Shown piece after piece: positions 1-7,533 of a stretch of DNA of 11,946 bases. The first letter of the stretch is position 1. The number at the start of each line of letters is the position of its first letter. Origin of the DNA: Cyclostephanos tholiformis (Eukaryota > Bacillariophyta > Thalassiosirophyceae > Thalassiosirales > Thalassiosiraceae); contig JALLPB010000972.1 of assembly GCA_036939975.1 (NCBI GenBank), forward strand, positions 1 to 11,946, read 5' to 3'. The translations under genes and the position numbers were made by a program. The notes under the pieces were generated by a model, which saw nothing but the letters and a program-made list of their open reading frames with translations, was not told where the DNA came from and searched no databases.

Positions 1-276
1 GAAAAACAACCGCTTATTGGTGCGGTCCATGAATTGATAGTTGACTTTCGTGATGTCATTCTGAGACTGAATTCAGTCTTTTTGACTGAATTCAGTCTCA
101 CCGGCACACCCATATTTCGGATTGATGCGGTGGCACTCGTCAGAAGCCCGGGGCACTATCCTGTAGCCCTTGGTTTCTAGGTAGTTGCTCCAATTTTGTG
201 TCAGCACAAGAGGACCAAGGTTATCACGATGAATTTGGTGGTGGACTATCGTACTACGCCGGTTTTTGGTCATCAT
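1..276 (-). CDS. Unrecognised protein, 5' part only (runs off left edge)
   Basis: I do not recognise this protein. The ATG at 276 has an in-frame TGA seven codons upstream, so translation probably begins here. The first exon (276-102) encodes about 58 residues, including HRDNLGPLVLTQNWSNYL and PRASDECHRINPKYGC, which reads like globular coding sequence. Unspliced, the frame stops at 73-75. Splicing from the GTGAG donor at 101 to the AG at 46-45 (57-base intron, phase 1) keeps the frame open to the window edge (VNYQFMDRTNKRLFF). The alternative CTCAG acceptor at 62-61 gives an immediate stop. The intron holds a perfect hairpin (see the repeat at 62-100). The gene lies head-to-head with the plus-strand gene starting at 342, 65 bases away. 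The splice model is inferred; the rest of the gene is outside the window. Confidence 0.45.
62..100. repeat. Perfect inverted repeat made of two palindromes
   Basis: Two 17-base arms (62-78 and 84-100) are exact reverse complements separated by five T. Each arm contains the self-complementary 14-mer GACTGAATTCAGTC (65-78 and 84-97), so the sequence is both a direct and an inverted repeat. On the minus strand its outer ends read GTGAG and CTCAG, which match a splice donor and acceptor. Confidence 0.9.
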
Positions 277-298
277 CGAGGTCGATTTTTGTCAACTA

Positions 299-308
299 CC
301 TACGTAGG
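299..308. promoter_or_regulatory. Palindrome CCTACGTAGG in head-to-head promoter
   Basis: A perfect 10-base palindrome lies 23 bases from the minus-strand ATG at 276 and 34 bases from the plus-strand ATG at 342. With its left flank (CTACCTACGTAGG) it is a variant of the TACCTAGGTAG element found in the other three head-to-head intergenic regions of this window. Its regulatory role is inferred from position and recurrence. Confidence 0.35.
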
Positions 309-595
309 AATAATACATATTACTATAATAATTAAACTTACATGAAGCTAAGAAAGAAAAAATACAAATCTGACCATGGCAGCTGCCACTGTTCTATGCC
401 CACTATGGTGGCTCCCCCCCGGCGCTGTGACATTCTGCAGGCATCCCAAATATTGGGCGACAAGTCTATGTCATTAAAACTAGAGTATCTATTTTTTGTT
501 TCTTCTTGTTATTCTCTATTGAAAGGCACGACACATCGTCTGATCATTCCAAGCATGAATCATCTGACAGATCTGCCAAATCTTGTCCACATATA

Positions 596-1172
596 TGACT
601 GGTAAATCTAAAACGCGACTTTTTAATTTTTGGCAGGAGCAAAAAACGGACAAAATTTTCGGTTAAAAACTTGTTGGGCCAAATTTCAATCAGGACCATC
701 AATCAACACGTCTTCGTCTGGTTTTTCTTGCTGTTCTTTCAGTTTTAGTCAGAAAATGCTGTGGGGGGAAATTTGGTTTGGTCTGATGATGTGTGACATC
801 TTGCCAAAAACTGTACCTATCTAACTTTTGTAGTCATAAGTACTCTAATACTGTCACAAGTCGAGGTTGTGTGGGCAAGGAACACACAGAACAAAAAATC
901 CAATGCATCCATCATCATGGTCTCGACAAGACAAAGTCCGGATAAGAATCCTCCCACTGGTGTCACCACTCACCAGCTTGATCTTTTGATGTTTACCAGT
1001 TAATAGAGGCGCATTTGATGCTTACCAGCATGGAGAGGTGCATTTGATGCTTACCAGTGGTGATAAAATCTTTAAATCGAGTTTGTGCAAAATGAGACTT
1101 TTTTCAACACGGTCTGTCCGGATTGAAAATTTGCCCAAAAATTAAAAAGTCGCATTTTAGATTTACCAGTCT
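596..1172. mobile_element. MITE-like non-autonomous DNA transposon
   Basis: The ends are inverted repeats matching at 36 of 37 positions (597-633 against the reverse complement of 1135-1171), starting GACTGGTAAATCTAAAA. Weaker similarity continues inward: 676-700 resembles the reverse complement of about 1111-1136. TATA(T) flanks both sides (592-596 and 1173-1177) and looks like a target-site duplication; with TATA as the duplication the element is about 577 bp. No transposase-like frame is present inside, so it would depend on an enzyme encoded elsewhere. The superfamily cannot be assigned with confidence: a TA-containing duplication would suit Tc1/mariner-like elements. The exact boundary is uncertain by one or two bases. 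Confidence 0.65.
985..1057. repeat. Three tandem copies of a 29-base unit inside the MITE
   Basis: The 15-base core TTTGATGYTTACCAG starts at 985, 1014 and 1043, a period of exactly 29 bases. The linkers are partly conserved (GAGGCGCA and GAGGTGCA). TTACCAG in the core also occurs at the right end of the element, so these may be subterminal binding repeats. Confidence 0.75.
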
Positions 1173-1313
1173 TATATCTTGGATGCCATTGGAAGCAGAG
1201 GCAGAGGACAACGATGAGGCCAATGCACCTCTCCTATGCGATGAAGATGATGATGTCCACGAAGTGATCGTTACTCAATTGATTACGACGAATGAACGTG
1301 ATTCAGCATAATA

Positions 1314-1436
1314 ATGGGTCGAGGGCGTTGCTGCGCCCTTTCATTTGTGCTCATTTTGTTAGCATGGTTGGGTCCTTTTGGATCGGGTTGGTTGACGCTC
1401 TCGTGTGATTTAGTCGCCGCTCAGTATCCCACCTGA
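1314..1436 (+). other. Short ORF with hydrophobic N-terminus, coding status unclear
   Basis: An ATG three bases after the TAA at 1309-1311 opens a 40-residue frame, MGRGRCCALSFVLILLAWLG and onward, ending at TGA 1434-1436. It has the shape of a signal peptide, but it is too short and isolated to call a gene. Nothing else was recognised in 1312-1527. Confidence 0.15.
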
Positions 1437-1527
1437 TAGTTCATGCAGTTGGAATTTGGAGCTTACAAAAGGAAGTATCAGGTGATCCTATAAGCAGCAG
1501 TGCCGGTGCCATAGAAAGTGCCATTGT

Positions 1528-1986
1528 ATGCGTAGAATGTGGACTATACTTGATCAAAAACCTGAGTTGAAAAATATTCTCCCATCGAGTAAAATGCTAC
1601 AGGTCCGCTCCGTCATAGTCCGCTCATTTTCCTTTGCTGCGTTTCTTGCGGTTGTCATTTTCCTCTTGACAGTATCGATGCATCCCGAATAAAATATTCA
1701 TCCCCTGGGGGGATAGCAAATACAGCAGCAATAGTTGCAGCATTTTACAGCCGCTGCAACCATCCCTGTGATTTCTTTGCAAAGGTTAATACATAACAAT
1801 GACACCAGCACAAATGATCAATCGCCAATGTGCAATCCAACTTATTCACATTGCTACATGGCACCAGGCGGATGTTGGGCTGTCGTTACCAGTGTTAATA
1901 CATTCTTCTGTGGGTTAGCTTTGCTTCTTAATGCATATTATGCTAGATGTAAGAGAAGGAGGGGCACACAATACGGTAGGAGATAA
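1528..1986 (+). CDS. Candidate small membrane protein (two exons, low confidence)
   Basis: I do not recognise the product. From the ATG at 1528 an open frame reads MRRMWTILDQKPELKN and then a hydrophobic run (SFSFAAFLAVVIFLLT), which has the form of a type II signal anchor. It stops at TAA 1690-1692. A possible phase-0 intron (GT at 1672, CAG ending at 1740, 69 bases) joins it to a second open stretch in the same frame, ending at TAA 1984-1986. That exon carries MCNPTYSHCYMAPGGC, a second hydrophobic stretch (AVVTSVNTFFCGLALLL) and a basic tail (RCKRRRG), giving roughly 130 residues with two membrane segments. A start at 1594 is also possible. The donor GTATCG is weak and no family resemblance supports it, so it could be chance. 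It would be convergent with UTP13. Confidence 0.28.
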
Positions 1987-2267
1987 GATACAACATAGGT
2001 TGGTGACTTGAAATACCAAAACAGGAACAATTCAAAAATGTCTTATGCGAGAACATGCCCATGAGGGTTAAAGCCCTATTTTATCGCCACCTTTCCTTTT
2101 ATTATCATTTACTATTGTGCGCTCGATCTCATATTTGGAAGAGACGACGTCTTCATTCAGCGTCCTTGTTCTTTTTCGTACCTTTCGTATTTGTTCGCAA
2201 TACTCACTCAGTGCATGATACTAATTTACAAATAACTAGAACATGGAGCATTGGTCGTCTTAATTTT

Positions 2268-5200
2268 TTAGTTGCCTTCGGTACTAGCCTCGGTGTCAGA
2301 GTCACCAATTGTGACAACATCATCATCTGAGCTATCACTTTGATTGCCGCTGCTCCGTTTGCCCCCAACGATTAGCGAGCCACCAAGTTGAACCTTGCCT
2401 TCAGCTTCTTTTGGTGGCAACACATATTTACTCCGTTGTTCGGCCCATACATGGTAGTCTTCATTATTGGTACCATGTAGACTGCCCATAGATGTTAGGG
2501 TAAAGTCAAGAAGATAAGAGTCGCCAACCATTCGATCAAGACGATCGAAATGTCTTTCTGCATAAGGCCATATACCTGTCAAAATTTCTGGGATACCCTC
2601 ATATGACGTCGCTAGCTTTGCTGCAGGTATCGTTGTAACAACTGCCTTAACAACTAACATAGCCACGTGGGAGTTCCGCGCCCTAGTATTCCATTCTCTG
2701 CAGTATTTAAGCATTTGCTTAAGACGATCATTAGACCATTTCACCACATGCTGTTGAAGTGTCTCGATGCATCGTCCGTTCTTTGCATCTTTCTCTACAA
2801 TTTCAATAAGAACCTATAAACGCGAAAGTAATGTTAAGAAATAGCAGCATTATGACGTGCATAAACCAAAGTTCTTCATCCTCACCCTCAAAACTTGGTT
2901 GGGCTTATCCAACTCCAATGCAACGTCTAGAGCTTGCTCATAGTTCTTGCGACGTAAATGATTTGAAAGCTGCTGCTCCATCATGATATTATGTTCTTCT
3001 ACCTCTCTCACTGCATCATCTCTTTCCTTAGTCGTATCCCGCCATACAGCGATTTTCGAATCGGCCCCTCCGCTGAATAGAGCAGTGCCGCAAGGAGATA
3101 GATCTAGTGCCCATACTTTATTTGCATGACCGTCCATGGTACTTTCACATTCGTTTGTGCGAATGGTCCATAACTTAATCAAGCCATCTGATCCCGAAGA
3201 GAACATCTGGGAGACAAAGAAGCCATGGGAGAAACAAGTAATTGATGATTTCAAATGTAGACATTCTCAGAAGAAAAAACGTGAAACGTCAAAAGCCGTA
3301 CCTGCAATCCACTTCCGAGAAAACGAACTCTGAGAACTCCAGCCATGTGACCCTGAAAAGTGCGGATACAGTTACAATCGGTAGTTGACCATAACTTAAG
3401 TGTGCGATCGCCACTTGCTGTCGCAACAAGTCGATCGTGAGGCGCGAATTGACAATCCCATACCCCTCTCTTGTGACCCTTCAAAGTCCCATGTAAAGCA
3501 AGATCAGTGGATCTCCATAGTTTAACTTGCTTATCTTGTGATCCCGTAGCGATTAGCGAGTCATTTTGCGCCACAGTGACGATGTTAATATCCTATTAGC
3601 AGAGCAAAAAAAGTCAGTTTGTTCGAACAACATTAAATTTGCAGGTGGATTTCGCACGTTCAGCGCCATTACCAGAAGCACTCACCTTTTCGTGGGCACG
3701 GGCGCTCAACCTCGCATTAAGTGGATGCTCTTCACCCCCTCCATCTGACCAACGATTGAGCAAATCGGAGCCCGGCAGAGGCCAGACCTTTAAAGTTCGA
3801 TCTTTGCTTGCAGTGACAGCAAATGCACCGGCCCCATTAATGGCAGCCTTACCACCAACATCGTAGCAGCCAATCTTTCTTGACAGCGCTACTGATCCTA
3901 TGGCTTCAGTATGTCCAGTGGCCACGGCCAAACATTTTTTTGATGTTATGTGCCATAGTCTCATGGTTTTGTCCTTGCTGGCTGTTACGAGGTAGCGACC
4001 GCAAGGACTAGCATCAATGGATAAAACAATAGCTGCGTGGCCATCAAGCAAGCCCCTGGGAGTGAGTGCTTCATGATGTTGATTCCCTTCTCCGACATCA
4101 TCCTCTGTCGCTACCCCAAGAGCGAAGATTCGAACCTGAGAGCTGTTTGTTGCAACGGCTACGGTGTGCTTGTCGTTGTTCTCCGAATCACAAAATTGCG
4201 GAATAACAGAAAGATCAAGAATTTCACCGTTGTGACCAACTATTGAACGGTTTGTAGCAAATTCGAGGGCATTTCCATCTTCCGCCCACTGCACAAACAT
4301 GAAGTCCATGTTGTGCTCGGCGTCAACTGCCACCAGCATTGGGCTCGAGTGGGTTGTGGACAAGCTAGTTAGGTGAAGTGACGTGTATCCACCATTTTCT
4401 TCACCAAACGAATCTTTCTCACTTTGTGAAGCTAAAAGAGACAAGTCTGAAATGGAATTTTGAGCCCCTCCAACTCCATCTCTTGGAGTTGCTTTCCAGA
4501 GACGAATAACGCCCTTAGTACCGCACGTAGCCAGGACGACATCATTCTTATCAAGTATCGCCTTTTGTCTTTTCGTCTCTGATGGAGGACGGAACTTGCG
4601 AGATATCAATATCATACTTTCAACTTGCTCATATACGGGAAAAGTCCTGATTCTGCAATAAGACACTTTTATTACAGAGACTTGCCGAGGCTGGTTGTCG
4701 TCACTTCCACCAGTTTTCTTCTTTTTGCGCTTTGGTCCATGATTATTCGTCACGTCCTCCTCGGATATGAACCATGTGTTGATCACCGAGTCGCGACCAG
4801 ATGAGAAGAAGTACCCTCCACCGTGTCTACGAATGGCACTCGTTGCAGAAGCGGTTGATCCGCCACTCACTCCAACGTCGGAGGTCCACACGACTGAAGT
4901 CACTGCGCTTAGATGACCTCTCAGTACCGCCACGGGCAGCGAAGCCGTCTTGGTATCATGAGCATTCAGTAGCAGATCGTGTATGGATATCGATCCATCC
5001 TCCCTCCCGATAGCCAATATGAGCGAGGTCGTTGTGGCTCTCCATTCGAGACAAGTGACCGCGTATCGCCCCCTGTTGCCACCGCCGCCGCCGCCTGAGG
5101 ACGTGGGATGTAATGCGTGCGTTGCATATCCGTTCCTGACGTCCCATATCTTGACGAGACCATCAACGGATCCGGTGGCGAAGAATATTCCTGACGGATG

Positions 5201-5953
5201 AAATGCGATCTTGGTCACGGGGAGCGAATGTCCCGACTTACCAAAGGAGTATGTCACCTTGGCAGGATCGGTGATGGATGTGACACTCTGAACGAGAGTT
5301 TCATCGTTAATTTCCTTCTTCTTACCGTTATCATTTTGAATCTGCTTACCATCCTTCTTCCTCGTCGATTTCTCTTCCTCTTGAGCGACCGCGATGGGAA
5401 CGGCAAGACTGTACTTCCTTACTAAATGTGATCGAGTAACTGCAATCAAATCCACATTATTCGGAGACAGTGCAAACGCCGTGATTGCCTCAGCATCCAT
5501 AACGTCGTCGTCGTCGTCTTCGTACTCTTCGTCGTCGTTCTCATTGTAATTTTCCGACTGGAACAGCTTACCCTTGCGCACTGTCCTCAACAGCAGGCCG
5601 GTGGATGCCTCTATTATGGAAACGTCCCCGCCGCGCTGAGCGAGAATGAACTGGTTCCGCGACGATGACAGCGACGACGATTGTTCGTCATCGCCAGCCA
5701 GAGAGGTAACGGAGGCAGCAGTCACCATCGTCGTGGATGGCGCATGAGAGAAGGCTACAATCCCACCGGTATAGCATGGACTGAGGGTCGTGAGGGCGGT
5801 CCAGGTTTTGGAGATATGGCCCGGCGGAGTTGGAGAGGAGTCGGGGGCATCATCATCGTGATTACTTGCGTTTGACGCATCGTCTTGGTCATAGCTATCG
5901 GTACCGTCGTCGATGCTGCCCTCCTCGTTCCTATCATTCGTGGTATTTTTCAT
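2268..5953 (-). CDS. UTP13: U3 snoRNP component Utp13 (TBL3), WD40 repeat protein
   Basis: This is the Utp13/TBL3 subunit of the UTP-B module of the small-subunit processome, which acts in nucleolar 18S pre-rRNA processing. Exons are 5953-3686, 3592-3302, 3206-2886 and 2813-2268. All three introns (93, 95 and 72 bases) are GT-AG and phase 0, giving 1141 residues; yeast and human proteins are about 810. Residues 53-900 hold two WD40 propellers, with clear repeats such as GSVDGLVKIW (261-270), ASKDKTMRLW (658-667), ASKDRTLKVW (715-724), ATGSQDKQVKLW and SSGSDGLIKLW. AHEKDINIV across the first junction matches the family's AHDKDIN segment. Residues about 905-1080 form the Utp13 C-terminal helical domain (YAERHFDRL). 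Extra length comes from low-complexity inserts: an acidic N-terminus, an Asp/Glu run at 138-153, a Lys-rich loop at 193-214, and an acidic tail. It is divergent from the gene starting at 6297. Confidence 0.95.
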
Positions 5954-6296
5954 CGCGGCGCGGATTCAACTCGTTGCTCTTTCTGGGATCCTCGTCCTCG
6001 TATCACCAGAGATACCTATTTGAGATGATGGTTGGACGGGGCGAGCAAGAGAGAAATCTGTTTCACATTTTGGCGGGCCACGAAAGTACTATTTTTAGGT
6101 ACTTACTCTACATAATATTAATACACTATTAATACTTATAGTAATACCTACTACTATGTACCTACCTACCTACCTAGGTAGAACTCGTAGGAGGAAGGCA
6201 GTTATTAAAAAATCGTGCTCTTGTTGTTGGTCGCTGCGCGCTGTGATATTATTAAGCCTACCAATCCCGAGTTCCACGAACAACCGCTTCGATATC
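5954..6296. promoter_or_regulatory. Head-to-head intergenic region between UTP13 and the unknown gene
   Basis: This region of 343 bases separates two divergent start codons. The half nearest UTP13 is mixed in composition. From about 6085 it becomes AT- and TAC/GTA-rich, with runs such as TACTATTTTTAGGTACTTAC, then four CTAC-type repeats (CCTACCTACCTACC) leading into the palindrome at 6171-6180. No RNA gene was recognised. Confidence 0.4.
6171..6180. promoter_or_regulatory. Palindrome TACCTAGGTA
   Basis: Perfect 10-base palindrome, extended to TACCTAGGTAG, 116 bases upstream of the plus-strand ATG at 6297 and 217 bases from the UTP13 ATG. Identical copies occur at 9293-9302 and 11533-11542, each in a different divergent promoter. 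Confidence 0.4.
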
Positions 6297-7173
6297 ATGA
6301 ACCTGTTCGGCAGTCTATTGGCATCATTCCTCGTTCACCAGGTTTCGTCATTCATGGTGGCGTCGCATTCGTCGTCGGTGTCGTGTCTGATGGCTTTGCC
6401 CAGCGTTCATCAAGTAGGTGTCGCCGAAAAAGAATGCGATGGGCGATGGGTTCCAAATCACAACAAAACTTATCCAACTCACTTGTATACTCCGTCATCT
6501 GCTTCGTTTTGGCTGTGCTTTACGTAGGTTTCTACCGACGCGTTCATGAAGCAGTTAGGACACGCTTCTCAAATAATACCGCTCCTCCACCCTCAGGAAG
6601 ATGGCAAAACACTGTCGGATGATGAAACGTCTGCTCTGTCTGCGGTGCTATCCCGTCAATTCAGTCACTCGGATGGTATTCGTGGATTCTTCGCGGTTTA
6701 TCTGACTTCACCGGAATCTCTCACGGTGGAGGATGTCCCAGCTATATTGGCCGAGGCGGTAAAGAATTCCGATAAGAAAGTCATGGTGCCGCTAGCTTGT
6801 ATGAATGTGATCATGCCGACTGCAATGTCATCAATTCACGAAGATGCAGAGCTCAAAGAATGTGCATCAAAGACAGCCGTCAATGGAATGAAGATACTTC
6901 GCTTGCTGAAAGACGATGATTATGTCATAATGAACTGTAAGGCCATCATGAGTGTTTGCCGAGGCACTGGAGAGGGGGCCGAAGACATGATCGAAGTAAG
7001 TTTAAACAGCGACACGCCTTCGCCCCAGTGCCTCTCGTACATTCCAACATCTAAAATTTCTACCGTCCTCTATATACTCCCCGCATCAGTACTGGAATCG
7101 ATTCTTCGTCAACTATAAATATGCTGACAAGCAAAAGGAAGACATCGCTTTGATGGTAGCTGAGTTTTGCTGA
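6297..7173 (+). CDS. Unknown protein, possibly plastid-targeted, three exons
   Basis: I do not recognise the family. My model joins 6297-6413, 6528-6995 and 7090-7173, with two phase-0 GT-AG introns (114 and 94 bases), giving 222 residues. The first acceptor (TTTACGTAG at 6519-6527) gives VSTDAFMKQLGHASQI; an acceptor at 6554 would delete nine residues and also stays in frame. The second donor is GTAAGT at 6996. Splicing gives a C-terminus YWNRFFVNYKYADKQKEDIA ending LMVAEFC, far more protein-like than reading through the intron. The N-terminus MNLFGSLLASFLVHQVSSFM is signal-peptide-like and ends in a Ser/Phe motif loosely resembling the ASAF motif of diatom plastid presequences. The mature part is mainly helical (SDGIRGFFAVYLTSPESL, AILAEAVKNSDKKVMVPLAC). 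An in-frame ATG at 6156 would add 47 residues. Confidence 0.65.
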
Positions 7174-7533
7174 TGTGAAGGTCTACCAAGACCAGACTTC
7201 CATTTTATATAGCAGCTCTAGGTCAGAAAATGTTGACCTATAAGTGCCCGTCTCTTGTATTGGATTCTGCAAATGATATCTCTACCACTGGGTCGAAATC
7301 TTTTGCTTTCGCGAATTAATTTTCATCGTAGCTCGCTCACCTGGTGATGCAATTTCGGGGGAGTCAACTTGATAGAATCCTAATAAGTGCAAACCTAACA
7401 GCTTGGAGACCGCAATGCTATTGTGATGGCAAAGAACAAAATCATGATATTTCGATCAAGCCATAATGTTAGCACTCGCACTGATAACTTATAAGAATTG
7501 CAAGCTACATTATATTGACAACTCCACCCAGCC
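7174..7533. other. Convergent intergenic region, nothing recognised
   Basis: These 360 bases lie between two converging genes and presumably hold both 3' UTRs and polyadenylation signals. The stretch is AT-rich. I see no open frame of note, no repeat and no RNA gene. Confidence 0.5.

Larger units (their letters stand above)
342..1311 (+). pseudogene. Small acidic-tailed protein gene interrupted by a MITE-like insertion
   Basis: I do not recognise the product. Exon 1 runs from the ATG at 342 to 484 and starts with a basic stretch (MKLRKKKYKSDHG). A 41-base, strongly pyrimidine-rich intron (485-525, GTATCT...GAAAG) leads in phase 2 into an exon at 526 reading HDTSSDHSKHESSDRSAK, a hydrophilic coding-like stretch. 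At 596-598 this frame meets TGA, exactly where a transposon-like element begins. Beyond the element, from 1177, an open frame of 44 residues continues (PLEAEAEDNDEANAPLLC, then an acidic run) to TAA at 1309-1311. Dropping the element and one copy of the TATA(T) duplication rejoins the two halves in frame (about 115 residues in total). As it stands the gene would be truncated unless the insert is spliced out. The gene model is inferred; the open frames and junction are seen. Confidence 0.42.

Noticed and set aside
62..100. Inverted repeat as a bacterial-type terminator
   Set aside because: The gene set and introns are eukaryotic, and the T run lies in the loop rather than after the stem.
630..824. 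64-residue plus-strand frame inside the MITE
   Set aside because: It has no transposase-like motif, it is Ser/Phe-rich and short, and it overlaps the terminal repeat region, so it is probably chance.
602..1169. MITE being spliced out as an intron (GGTAAAT donor, TTTACCAG acceptor in its own ends)
   Set aside because: Splicing at these sites leaves the TGA at 596-598 in place, so the host frame is not restored. It remains an observation only.
2055..2330. 91-residue plus-strand frame at the UTP13 3' end
   Set aside because: It overlaps the UTP13 stop region in antisense, is Phe/His/Arg-rich and resembles no protein I recognise.
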